Positions 10,404-19,686 of a stretch of 20,848 nucleotides of DNA are shown here, in pieces. Made by a program: the position numbers and the translations under genes. The stretch is from Cladosporium sp. IMV 00045 (taxonomy: Eukaryota; Ascomycota; Dothideomycetes; Cladosporiales; Cladosporiaceae). The stretch covers positions 1-20,848 of the forward strand of contig MSJI02000049.1 of assembly GCA_001931905.2 (NCBI GenBank), in the 5' to 3' direction. Below the pieces are notes generated by a model. It was not told where the DNA came from. It did no database searches and saw only the letters and a program-made list of their open reading frames with translations. Every line of letters begins with the position of its first letter. The stretch's first letter is position 1.

Positions 10404-11045
10404 GGTATTGAGCCGTTCATTGATCACGTTGCACGACTCACAGCATGTTGCAGTTTCGATCTGACGCGCTTATCCTCCACTTGTCTAGGGTGTAACTTCT
10501 GGAAAAAGAGGCTGACACTGTACCGTGTGCTTAGTTATGCCAGCCTGTCCTGACGAAAAGCTCTACGCTGAAGACTTACAGCTCTTCAGCAACCTCGTAA
10601 GGCACATAAGGATATTCCGTGCTCACGATACCTAGTGGGCCGTCCAGAATACCAGGAAGTGTATTTGCATATACGAATGCGTTCGTGTCTGTCAAACCAC
10701 CAGCCAGGGAGATACCTCCCAGAGACGAGTGAGAGTCAGAAAGTGGAAAGAGGGAATCGTTTATCGAAGCCAGGTCTTGAAACCGATCCGTTACAACAGG
10801 CAAACTTGAGATGCCCGTGAGTGAGTAAAAATGAGCTGCTGGGATGTCTTTGGTGATTCTACGTTTCTTCATGCTATGCGGGTAGACACAAGCAGTCGTT
10901 GTGCGTACACAAAGGAGGCACGAAGGCAAGTGCGCATGGGGAGCATCACCGACCGGTTACACGCCAAACACGCGCGGTTTGAAATGGGCGGCCCTTCGCT
11001 ATCGTAGATAGTGTTCTGCCGCGGCTGTAGAGCTTGCGAAATCAT
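10404..11045 (-). pseudogene. Truncated and frame-broken Zn2Cys6 transcription factor
   Basis: A frame from ATG 11045 reads towards NRACLACNRS, the first half of a Zn2Cys6 DNA-binding domain, then meets TGA at about 10871. A different frame carries the second half, PSCLLCVRTTTACVYP, followed by basic KKRR. The Cys spacing of that half (C-x2-C-x6-C) is exact. The third Cys of the cluster is absent in both frames and the switch between frames has no room for an intron. The downstream frame continues to 10572, where a good donor (gtaagt), a TAACTAAG branch site and an acceptor before 10487 join it to a short exon (about 10486-10404) reading EELVSLFFQKLHP. That resembles the start of the fungal regulator middle domain. 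Nothing recognisable of the domain follows. I infer a dead regulator; a sequencing error at the frame switch would still leave a truncated protein. Confidence 0.6.
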
Positions 11046-11219
11046 GGCAGCGAAGCATCATTGACGCAGCAAAGGAAGGCGGAAGTCCATGTGAAGTTGA
11101 GAACTCTGGCGTTGCGACGAGAGGCGTGTGGAGGGGAAGCCAATTGTTGCAGACCACCGAGCCTCATCCTGTTACATTTGAAGTTTACATATATATTATA
11201 CAATATGAACGGCCCTAGC

Positions 11220-11260
11220 ACATACGACCATAGGTCAGTGGAAATTGGGCATCCCGTCCG
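11220..11260 (+). pseudogene. 5S rRNA pseudogene, 5' fragment
   Basis: These 41 bases match the first 41 bases of the full 5S gene at 14599 with two substitutions (A to G and C to T), then similarity stops abruptly. The internal promoter elements lie further 3' in 5S genes and are missing here. A TATA-rich stretch (about 11190-11200) lies at the distance where dispersed fungal 5S genes carry an upstream TATA element. A weak resemblance to the 5S 3' end is seen at 11295-11317, which would fit an internally deleted copy. Confidence 0.75.
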
Positions 11261-11555
11261 AGATCCCCCATTCTCACCATCGTTCTCGATTACAGGATCC
11301 CAGCGTGTTGCCATGTACATGCTATAGGAGCCCGACTTCCGGCCAACGCCCTTTAGATCGGTACTAATCAGGCTCGGGATCCTACGAACATCGAAGGGCG
11401 AAACTGCACTCTTCAAGCCGGGACAATACATTTTGATCAAACGAACAAGAAAACTGTAGTCCGAGGTTAAAGATCCTGGAACGCATATTTACAGTTATCT
11501 AGGAACAATTGCTTGAAGGAACGTCAAGGTGTGATCTCATGAATCAATAAATATG

Positions 11556-11735
11556 CTATAGACGAACAACAACAGCATCCGGCCTCGCTTGCCTCTTCTG
11601 GTCTTCCATTCCTAATTCTTGGCGCTCACTTCCTGGTTCCTGGCTTGCCTCCTTATCGACTACTGATTCGTGATTATCAAAAGCTGGAGTCCCAAATTTG
11701 TCTGCACGCAGTTTCGATATTTCACTATGAAATGT
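11556..11735 (-). other. Possible C-terminal exon scrap of a lost gene
   Basis: A minus-strand frame ending in TAG at 11556 reads a polar, acidic tail (from about EISKLRADKFGT to the end RPDAVVVRL). A plausible acceptor (tttcatag) lies just before it. It looks like a disordered protein tail, but no partner exon is found upstream. Function unknown; it could be a chance frame. Confidence 0.22.
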
Positions 11736-11992
11736 AAGTGTCACAGGCAAACCTGGGATGGGTGTCAGGCTGGCCTAGACTGGCCTAGGATGTACCAGAG
11801 TATTATGTGAGACTTGCTGTTCAGATCATCGGAAACCTACTCGTAGGTTTGCAAGCAGCATGCAGCCGTCCAGTAATAAGTGCTGAAAGTCTTGGCATAG
11901 GGCTATGAGCAGCTTATGCTAAATCACGTGTCCATATATGACATTAGCGTCGAGCGCTAGCTATTGTACTGTATGTACTGTAGTCTTCTACC

Positions 11993-12303
11993 TTAAATCA
12001 TGCTTGGATTCTGTTCGGCACTTCCCGGTTGACCTTCACTTGATTCACGCGCTTCCATGAAACATTTGGACTCGTTAGGCGCAGCGGCTTGAACGATTCC
12101 AGCTTTCAGGTCTGCTTTCCCTGCTAGCTGATAAGTCCAAAATGTGAGATTGTTGGACATCCGTCTCTTTAAGTCAAGATGCCTACGCACGGGTGCGAAG
12201 ATCTGACCCACAAGTCTCGCTTCCAAGGCTTTACAAGACTCTTGGGTGTCATCGATTTGCCGTTCGAATGCCTCTCTCGGGCCCACGTTTGTGCGTCGCG
12301 AAG
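11993..12303 (-). other. Possible hypothetical coding fragment
   Basis: An open minus-strand frame of about 100 codons without a convincing ATG. It reads helix-like, charged sequence (for example REAFERQIDDTQESCKALEA) with codon usage that looks coding. It lies head to head with the transporter gene, about 120 bases from its ATG. No family is recognised. It may be an exon of a decayed gene or chance. Confidence 0.25.
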
Positions 12304-12349
12304 CACCCAACCCTTAATGTGACCGAGGCAGCGACGTATTGCTCTGAAC

Positions 12350-12355
12350 TATAAA
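12350..12355 (+). promoter_or_regulatory. TATA box of the MFS transporter gene
   Basis: A perfect TATAAA lies 75 bases upstream of the ATG at 12425, nearly the same spacing as the TATA-like box of the GMC gene. Inferred from position and sequence. Confidence 0.5.
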
Positions 12356-12424
12356 GAACATGTCGCCGCCAATTCGCAGCTTGAGCGCACCCCAAGGATT
12401 TCCTGGATCATCAGCTGGCCCAAG

Positions 12425-14166
12425 ATGTTTCGCTCCACCTTGCGCGGCAAGGCGCTAATCGCCATGATCCTCTGCACTTCAGGTATCGACTTTCTCGAGT
12501 TTGGCTACGACCAAGGACTTCTTGGAGGGATTCTTTCCGGCGATCGCTTCCAGGATATGATCGGACGCCCAACTGCGACCATGGAGGGAAACCTCAGTGC
12601 TATCTACTGTCTTGGATGCGCGCTCGGCGCCGGCGTCTCGTTCGTGTTCGGAGATAAGTTGGGTCGAGTAGGGACTATATTCTGGAGCAATCTCATCGGT
12701 ATGTTTGCTCAACGGGTATGGTGACACTGGCTTGCGCTAACTCGAGGAAAGTTATCGTCGGTGGAATCATCCAGACCGCATGTTATGACTACTGGCAAAT
12801 GTGGGCTGCGCGGATCATTGCAGGTGTGGGCATGGGGATGTCGACCGTGGCAGTGCCCATTCTGCAGACCGAAACCCTTCCGCCCAGAAACCGAGGAGCA
12901 CTTTTGGTGATCCAGTCAGGTCTGATCAACACTGGTGTCGCCATTGCTTCCTGGTTAACTTTCGCCACACTCTTCGCCAACAGTTCGGCCCAATGGCGCG
13001 TCCCGATCGCCATGCAAGTCTTTTTCTCCGGTCTGGTGATGGCTTGTTGCTTGTTCATACCCGAGACTCCGCGTTGGCTCGTCAGTCGAGGACGTATTGA
13101 GGAAGCGAGATCCGTCCTTGCACAATTGGCCGACAGTCCCAAGGACGACAGACTCGTTGACGGGCAGCTACAGGAGATCAGAAACAATGTTTTCAGCACC
13201 GCCAACGAGGGTGCCGGATGGCTGGACACCTTTCGCAATCGAACGCCCATGCGCAACTTCCATCGTGTCATCCTGGGTCTCTTTCCTTATATGGCCAACC
13301 AATGGTCCGGAGTCAACTCGATCACGTACTACCTCACATATACTCTCCAAAACTATCTCGGCTTTGATCGGAATATGTCGCTGATCCTGGCTTCGGCATG
13401 CTTCACCCAGTACGCGATCTTGTCGTTCCCGCCATATCTATATATCGACCGCATTGGCAGACGATGGACGATGATGCTTTCAAGTGCAGGATGTTGCATT
13501 TGCATGGCCGTCATTGCAGGCTTGTTGATCAACCAGACGGACACACGAGCAGCGGCTGCCGTCGCGTTCATGTTCCTGTTCCTTGATCTTTTCGCACTGG
13601 GAATTTTGCCCGTTAGCTGGAGCTACTCGAGCGAGGTGCAGCCACTCTCCACGCGAAACACTGCTAATGCCGTTGGCGTGAGTTACTCTAGTTGTATCGC
13701 GACACTTAGCGAATCCACGAAGCTAACATCTATAGGTCGCTGGACACTGGCTAAGCAATTTTGTTGTAGTCTTTAGTAAGTCCCTAAGCAATCTTGATCT
13801 TGAGAGTGTCCATACCAATACTGCTAGTCACGCCGGTGGGACTTGATAACATCCAAGGACACTATTACTGGATCTGGGCCGTCGTCTGTGCATCGTTCGT
13901 GCCTTTAGTCTATATCTTCGGCGTAGAGACGGCCGGAAGATCCTTGGTACGCATACCGTCATGACACATCCAAGTATCTCGCTAACAAGTAACAGGAAGC
14001 GGTTGATCAAACTTTCTTGGAGGAGCCACGCAAGTGCATGGGTCTTAATAGGAGAAATAGGGTCGTTTGGCGTCAGTCCAAGGAAGAAGAGGAGAGAGCT
14101 TTCCGAAGTGCCTCTCTTACAGGGGGAGAGAAGATACAGGATGTGGCGCATAATGAGCACGCATAG
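12425..14166 (+). CDS. MFS sugar-type transporter
   Basis: Five exons: 12425-12698, 12752-13677, 13736-13775, 13828-13946 and 13996-14166, giving 509 residues, normal for fungal sugar porters. Introns are 49-58 bp, GT-AG, with CTAAC branch sites in at least introns 1, 2 and 4, and the phases agree. Family marks are GYDQGLLGG in helix 1 (about residue 27), the loop GDKLGR, RIIAGVGMGM, PETPRWLVSRGR at 195-206 and ETAGRSLEAVD at 447-457, which match the sugar porter family with 12 membrane helices and a central loop. It should sit in the plasma membrane and take up a sugar or related polyol by proton symport; the exact substrate cannot be read. The charged C-terminal tail (about 454-509) is cytoplasmic. 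It is next to the broken regulator and the GMC oxidase. Confidence 0.9.
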
Positions 14167-14598
14167 TCTTATTGAGAAGACATAGTGGTATTAGGCAGGT
14201 TCGGAGGACATAAGAGGAAGCGGTGTAGAGGCAGATATAGAGGGCGCCTTCGCGGACGATAGCTGAGGTATGGCAAATATTGATGCCTGGATGCACATTT
14301 ACGTCTACGACAAAGACCGTGCCTCAAAGGGTGTATTCAACCCATGTGCTGCTGAGACGATCTAGGGCGAATTGCCCGTCCCCGAGCCTAGCTAGCGAAT
14401 TACTAATTTAGAAGTAGGTCAAGGGCAGTGGTAAGTAAAGGACGTAACGAAACGAGCCGATGAGCATTGCCGTCATCAATACCAACCCTCATCCTTATGA
14501 AGAGTCTTCCATGGCCTCTACTCAGGTCCATTTCGCCTCGCATGAGCTCGATTATCTAATAACGCTTAGATTATGTTTTTATTTGAAAGAGCGAAAGT
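14167..14598. other. Intergenic region between transporter and 5S gene
   Basis: About 430 bases with no gene recognised. It holds the 3' flank of the transporter and the upstream flank of the 5S gene. The bases just before the 5S gene are A/T-rich (about 14570-14585), a possible TATA-like element. Confidence 0.45.
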
Positions 14599-14717
14599 AC
14601 ATACGACCATAGGTCAGTGAAAACTGGGCATCCCGTCCGCTCTGCCATACATAAGCACTGAACCGGGCGACTAGTACTAGAGTGGGTGACCATCTGGGAA
14701 TCCCGCCTGTTGTATGT
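14599..14717 (+). rRNA. 5S ribosomal RNA
   Basis: A complete gene of about 119 bases. It starts with ACATACGACCATAGG and ends with tgttgtatgt; the two ends pair to form helix I (ACATACgAC with its complement at the 3' end). Inner segments GGTCAGTG and CACTGAACC can pair as helix II, and the conserved loops (CATCCCGTCCG, GTGGGTGACC, GGGAATCCC) are present. A run of T follows directly (14717-14721, then another at 14724-14728), the usual RNA polymerase III terminator. A lone 5S gene among protein genes fits the dispersed 5S arrangement known in many Pezizomycotina. Confidence 0.95.
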
Positions 14718-14728
14718 TTTTGCTTTTT
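14717..14728 (+). terminator. RNA polymerase III T-run terminator of the 5S gene
   Basis: Two T runs (five T each, split by gc) follow the 3' end of the 5S RNA. Four or more T on the coding strand is the known Pol III stop signal. Confidence 0.7.
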
Positions 14729-14902
14729 CGCCCGAGATTCATAAGGTATAGATATGAATACATGCATTGTGTTTATTTGAGTTACTCAGGGTCTTGTCAT
14801 AATTAAACAAATCATGCAAGATCAAGTTATTACATCGCAAATTGAGGGGAGCTTCGCTTGCCTCTCGAGCCTCCTTCTAAAGCCTGGAGAAATGATTGAT
14901 CG

Positions 14903-15225
14903 GTGAAACTATTGATCTGTTCAGACGAGCGCTGCTATTCTTGTATCGATGCATTCGCAATATCACAAACGCCTGGAAGCTCTTCTAATCCGATGATCTT
15001 CGACACCTTCGAGGTGTACGAAATGTTGGTATATCAAAACGCCAATTACAACGGAGAACAACGAGGTGATTTTTCTCATATTCATCTCACGTAGATCCTG
15101 TGTCGTTGTCCATCTACATGGACTCCACATGGACGTTTCCCGGCATACCGGCGCTTATCGAGGTCGTGGCAATCATTCAGCTGGGCTTGGTCTTTCTTGG
15201 ACATTGCTCAAACGTCACGTTGTAG
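14903..15225 (+). pseudogene. Possible remnant of a membrane protein, C-terminal end
   Basis: The clearest part is a frame at 15070-15225 that reads DPVSLSIYMDSTWTFPGIPA, then one strongly hydrophobic helix (ALIEVVAIIQLGLVFLG) and a stop. Just upstream another frame (about 14940-15065) reads NPMIFDTFEVYEMLVYQNAN, also protein-like. Joining them in phase needs an intron of only 29 bp (15066-15094, gtgatt to cgtag), shorter than fungal introns normally are. No start or upstream exons are evident. I read it as a decayed 3' end of a gene for a membrane protein with an outside loop before its last helix. Family not recognised; chance is not excluded. Confidence 0.38.
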
Positions 15226-16072
15226 ACTTCCAATTCGAGGCATCCTATGTGTGCCTCTACTCTCAATCATTCTTAATTATCCTTCACTGTGGTCGGGACG
15301 CATGATACACATATGCTTGGTGATGGAATCTCTTTTTCCCACGAAAGCAGTATGGACCCTGGGCTGTCTCATAGACGGACGAAGGCCAGTGTTTGACCCC
15401 AACAGGGGCGATAAGACGATGGAGTGCATGTGGCCGCTGTGTGCATGATCTGCACGTCCTTTCAGATATATCAGATATTCTGAAACCATAGTTGAGTGCA
15501 GAATATCGGCACTGAGAGATATTGTATGGTGGCGGAGCAATAATCTCAGGCTGTGCATGCGCACAAGACCAGTATGCCTCGTCGTGTCGTGTCACAGGCT
15601 AAGCCCTTACTGGGCGAGCCTTGGCCAGACTGGCCCGTCGACGGCAGGCTATGAAGATGCGCAATCTCAACATAGAAACTCTGTGCGTGACGGAGTTTCA
15701 CCGAGGTACAAACACCTACATACCACCGTATGTAGTTGGTAAGCAAGCAGACGGGCGCAGCCAGCCGAGGGAGCGGCCGCATATTAAGCCACAAGCGAAG
15801 TCGCCATGCATGGTATTGATATTCTCCGTAATGGACGATCGAAAACTGCTCTGGCGCCTGCCGATCTTGCCCTAGCTTGCATACCATAGATTAGATATTG
15901 TTGCAAGGGTTGCATTGGTTGGCGGCTGTATCCTTCCGACTCTCGTATTGATGACTTTCACGCCAAGTGAACCCATGGACCTGCATGATCCTTCGACGCG
16001 GCACAGCCACGAGAGGACATCCAGTCAGTGTTCTCCATTTGTTTCTTCGACATCTGCGTTTGCGAACCAACG
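15226..16072. other. Intergenic region upstream of the PaxU-like gene
   Basis: About 850 bases without a supported gene. Overlapping frames on both strands have no motifs. Its right part should hold the promoter of the gene starting at 16073. Confidence 0.45.
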
Positions 16073-16981
16073 ATGCCACCAACAGTGGACCCACTCGATG
16101 CTTTATCGTTCAGACCCATCGATCCTCACAGCCCTAATGTCCTGTTGTATAGATCCCAACCTCAGCGTTCACCACAGCCAAGCCCTTCACAACGAAAGGG
16201 TACCGTGGAAGTGGTAATCTTAGCTACCTGGCTTGGTGGCGCTTCGGCCAGTCGCATCGCCGTCTATTGTCGAGGCTACCAGGCTGCGTATCCAACAGCC
16301 TCGATACTGCTCATCCGCACCGTCTTGTCTGATATCACCGTCAAGACCTTCGCGGCTGTGCAAGGTCAACTGAAACCGGCCTGTGACTTTCTTCGATCGA
16401 CCTTTCCGTCTGAGAATCCAACTGCAGAAGGTGGAGCCCTATTGCACATGTTCTCGCATGGCGGCTGTAACACCGCATTGCAGCTCAGCCGCGTATTGCG
16501 TGGCAACAACCATGAAACGTCTTTTCCCATTCCACTGCATGGCGTCATTCTCGATTGTTGTCCTGGGTCATCCGGCTTCATCAAGGCATACTCTGGCGCC
16601 GTGTACTCGCTGCCAGAAACCAGAATTCCTGGCCTCAATATCCTGGGTCGAGCGGACCTACTGCCGGTAATAGGAACCGTGTCTTTGCTGCAATCGTGGG
16701 GTTTAATCAGCTCGGTGGAGGATTTGAGGCGCGAGCTCAATGATACCAACACCTTTGGGCCTGTTCCGAGGCTTTATCTTCACTCCAAGGGAGACCGCCT
16801 TGTGGCGGCTGAGGACGTGGCTTCGCACGCAGCTGAAATCGGGATGAGAGTACCTGTAATGAGGGAGGTATGGGAGGTCGCCGAACATGTAGCCTTGCCG
16901 CTCGAAGATGCTGAGCGTTATTGGAAGGCCATAAGAACTTTTGTCGATTGTTCGTTGCGAGATAGGACGGCGAAGCTGTGA
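16073..16981 (+). CDS. DUF829/TMEM53-like alpha/beta hydrolase (PaxU-like)
   Basis: Intronless, 302 residues from the ATG at 16073; the frame is open a little further upstream but without an ATG. The pattern fits the DUF829 family, which includes TMEM53 and PaxU from indole-diterpene clusters. A first strand VVILATWLGGA (47-57) and a helix with the family-like tyrosine segment lead to HMFSHGGCN with a likely nucleophile S128. Then follow the strand VPRLYLHSKGDRLV with acidic D241 and an EHVALPLEDAERYW motif with H282, so a Ser-Asp-His triad can be drawn. The usual FSNGG is FSHGG here. The N-terminal 40 residues are Pro/Ser-rich and probably disordered. The biochemical reaction of the family is not established. 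It converges with RAD54 and need not be part of any cluster. Confidence 0.82.
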   Translation: MPPTVDPLDALSFRPIDPHSPNVLLYRSQPQRSPQPSPSQRKGTVEVVILATWLGGASASRIAVYCRGYQAAYPTASILLIRTVLSDITVKTFAAVQGQLKPACDFLRSTFPSENPTAEGGALLHMFSHGGCNTALQLSRVLRGNNHETSFPIPLHGVILDCCPGSSGFIKAYSGAVYSLPETRIPGLNILGRADLLPVIGTVSLLQSWGLISSVEDLRRELNDTNTFGPVPRLYLHSKGDRLVAAEDVASHAAEIGMRVPVMREVWEVAEHVALPLEDAERYWKAIRTFVDCSLRDRTAKL

Positions 16982-17244
16982 ATCTCAAACGGAAATGGAG
17001 GAGGAAATCGAAGTGCAGTACCAATCAGGTGTCTCGAAAATGCTATAGAGTGATAGTCAACGAAGAGTGTCGCGAATCGACGCAAGCTCTATAACGATTT
17101 CTTCGCCTCAAAGCCATCTCGACGTTTTGAAGTAAAAGCGAAAGGGGGCTCAAAATCCCACTTGTCTGGTCATAACCTTCATGCGATAACCCAGCAGCCT
17201 TCTGTGAGCGGCCGCCTGCCCCATGGGTCATCCTTTCTCTATCT

Positions 17245-19686
17245 CTAGTGACTAATATACTGGAACAGCGCGCTGACATCCCTCTCCTCGACTTCTTGCT
17301 TGAGCAAATGATCCTGAATCATGCTCATCGGACCATCTTTGCCATCATTGGTGAAATGGTTCCAAGTGCTGGTGTCGCCATAAAGCATGGCCTGCGCCTT
17401 GATGAACTGCCTCCCCTCCTTGCAGCGTTTGCACTTGAAAGTATCGTGCGTGTCGCACCGTGTTTTGGAGTTGTACTGGAACAATTCTCGCAGGGAGTCA
17501 GCGCTGAAGTGACGTTCGACGTCCTCGGCACTGTCGACGACGCATGAAGACAAAGACTGTTTGTGTGACTGTCGCTGGAAGATCTTTTCCTCAATCGTGC
17601 CGGTGGCGATGAAGCGGTATACGAAACAATCTTTCTTCTGACCGTCGCGCCAGACACGAGCGAGAGCTTGCTGGTCGGCCGCAGGGTTCCAGTCGGGATC
17701 GAAGAGGACGAGTCGGTTGGCGCCGATGAGGTTGAGACCGCAACCACCAGCTTTCGACGAGAGTAAGAAGACGAACTCGTCGCCGTTGGGGTCGTTGAAC
17801 TTCTCGACGAGCTTTTGGCGTTTGTTCACGTTCATGGTTCCGTCTAGACGGAGAGAGCCGTAGCGACGGTTGCGGCAGAGCTGCTCAAAAACATCAAGCG
17901 TTTGGGTGTAATTAGAAATGAGAACGATCTTGTCGTTTGTGTCTTGACGAATGCGTGCTAACATACGGTCCAGGACCGACATCTTGCCGGACCACCACGG
18001 CTTGATGTCACGATCGCGTCCTCGGGCGTCTTTGGGTACGAAGTCGTCTGGGAAGTGCTCTTCGCAACCTGGAAGGTCTTCGGGCAGATTGAGCAGATCC
18101 GGGTGGTTGCAAAGCTTCTTCAACAGGCCAATGGCCTTCAAAGGTTGACTGCCCTTGCCGCGCAGCAGTTTCTGAATCTCGGGCGAACGAATGAAGTAGT
18201 TGTATAAGTCGAGCTGGAAAGGCGCAAGGTTGCAGAAAACGACATGCTCATACTTGACCGGCAAGTACTTGGACAGAATATCGTTACTTCGCCGGATTAT
18301 GAACTTGTTCACCTTCACCAGCAGCTCATTCAAACGCTCAGTTCCTTTTTGTATGTCGGCATCGCTTCCTGCAGCATCGCGACCGCGCAGAATGGGAATT
18401 TCGTACTGCTTGCGAAATTCCAACCTGGTGCCCAGGTAACCGGGATTTGCAAAGTTGAGTAATGCGAAGTATTCGGAGAGATCGTTCTGAATGGGCGTTC
18501 CGGACAAGATGACTCGTTTCCTCACATTCAGGCTGTTCAGAGCCTCAAACGTCTGACTTTCGCCGTTCTTCAACCGATGACCCTCGTCGCAAAGCATCAA
18601 GCCAATTGGCGTTCCAGCCAGTTCCTGAACGTACATTCGAAGCGTTTCGTATGAAACGATCAAGCATGGTCTGATGACTGCCCGACCTGTCGCTGAAGCC
18701 CACTGACGCATCTGCATGGTGAGTTCCTCCTTGGTTGCCTTGCCATCAACAGCGAATGGGTTGATAGCGTCCGGGCCAAGCCATTTCGTCAACTCGTTCG
18801 CCCAGTTCTTCACCAACGAGGATGGACAGGCCACGACGCATTTCTGTATGGTGCCCTTTCCAGCGTCCGGTGATTGTTTGAGAAGCGTCCACATGAGCGT
18901 AATGCATTGTAGTGTCTTTCCCAGCCCCATCTCATCTGCCATGATGCACCCTTCCGCGTTTTCATCAATTAGTCCTGTTGTACATCGATACATGAATTTG
19001 ACACCTTCGACCTGATGAGGGCGAAGCATCTTCGCCAATCTTGGATCTATCACCACAGGTACCCTTGGTCGGTCTGTATCCACTTGCTTCTTGATCCCCA
19101 GAATATCCGCCAAGCTCTTGTGCATTATCGGCTCGTCGAGTTTCTTCTTTTCCTTCTGGCTTGCAGTCATTTCATCTTCTCCCCCTTCCTCAATGGCTTT
19201 TGGCTTTGGCTTGTCGTCAACAGTCGGGTCGTAAAGAACAATCGCGAACTCTCCAGCTGGATCATGCAATGGTTTCGCGACAAACACAGTGCCCGTACGC
19301 AGGCCCAGAAGAGGTGGTGGCCTGGCGGCGTTGTACGCTCCATTGTCCCTGTTCTTAAGCGGAACAGTGAAGCGCGATCTGAAAGCGGCGTCCTTGTCCT
19401 TGGGCTTGAAAACAGGATATTTGTTGACATCGCGCGTGGCTAGGGCAAGTCGGTCGTCGTTGCTGTAAGGCTTGTCGCCATCTTCTGCGCTCCCATCACC
19501 ACCTGCATAATCTACTTTTCGCCTTTTGCGCGTCGGTTTTTCGGAAGTTCTAGGTGCAACATTCGCGCCAGGGCATTTGAACGGTTTGAAGAGTTGTCCT
19601 GCAGACTGTGGCGTTCCTCCATACAAGCGCGCGCGAGGCTTTGTCTGGACCGGTGTGACGTTCTCCTTTCCAATATCGACCGTCAT
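17245..19686 (-). CDS. RAD54: DNA repair and recombination ATPase Rad54
   Basis: Intronless, 813 residues from the ATG at 19686. Rad54 is a nuclear SNF2-family translocase that works with Rad51 in homologous recombination, driving strand invasion and chromatin remodelling. The basic N-terminus includes the FKPFKCP motif typical of Rad54. Helicase motifs follow in order: I DEMGLGKT (251-258), II DEGH (367-370), III region LSGTPIQNDL (about 394-403), V region SSKAGGCGLNLIGANR (about 643-658) and VI QALARVWRDGQ (673-683). The C-terminal CDTHDTFKCKRC is a Rad54-specific Cys cluster. This separates it from other SNF2 proteins. The frame stays open 55 codons upstream to 19851 without another ATG, so the true start could lie in an upstream exon; an acceptor-like ctcgtcgcag stands just before the chosen ATG. 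Length fits the family (about 800-900). Confidence 0.94.
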   Translation of the reverse strand: MTVDIGKENVTPVQTKPRARLYGGTPQSAGQLFKPFKCPGANVAPRTSEKPTRKRRKVDYAGGDGSAEDGDKPYSNDDRLALATRDVNKYPVFKPKDKDAAFRSRFTVPLKNRDNGAYNAARPPPLLGLRTGTVFVAKPLHDPAGEFAIVLYDPTVDDKPKPKAIEEGGEDEMTASQKEKKKLDEPIMHKSLADILGIKKQVDTDRPRVPVVIDPRLAKMLRPHQVEGVKFMYRCTTGLIDENAEGCIMADEMGLGKTLQCITLMWTLLKQSPDAGKGTIQKCVVACPSSLVKNWANELTKWLGPDAINPFAVDGKATKEELTMQMRQWASATGRAVIRPCLIVSYETLRMYVQELAGTPIGLMLCDEGHRLKNGESQTFEALNSLNVRKRVILSGTPIQNDLSEYFALLNFANPGYLGTRLEFRKQYEIPILRGRDAAGSDADIQKGTERLNELLVKVNKFIIRRSNDILSKYLPVKYEHVVFCNLAPFQLDLYNYFIRSPEIQKLLRGKGSQPLKAIGLLKKLCNHPDLLNLPEDLPGCEEHFPDDFVPKDARGRDRDIKPWWSGKMSVLDRMLARIRQDTNDKIVLISNYTQTLDVFEQLCRNRRYGSLRLDGTMNVNKRQKLVEKFNDPNGDEFVFLLSSKAGGCGLNLIGANRLVLFDPDWNPAADQQALARVWRDGQKKDCFVYRFIATGTIEEKIFQRQSHKQSLSSCVVDSAEDVERHFSADSLRELFQYNSKTRCDTHDTFKCKRCKEGRQFIKAQAMLYGDTSTWNHFTNDGKDGPMSMIQDHLLKQEVEERDVSALFQYISH

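Larger units (their letters stand above)
11046..12424. other. Intergenic region rich in gene scraps
   Basis: Apart from the 5S fragment and two weak minus-strand coding scraps listed separately, I see no intact gene. A short direct repeat (ctggcctaga/ctggcctagg) lies at about 11770-11790, and tactgta is repeated near 11965-11980. The right end should hold the promoter of the transporter gene. Confidence 0.45.

Noticed and set aside
10390..10415. Second B-box-like ggttcgaacc, considered as a tRNA gene
   Set aside because: It is a short palindrome without matching acceptor or T stems.
15546..15887. Minus-strand frame of 113 codons
   Set aside because: No motif, poor composition and strong overlap with other frames.
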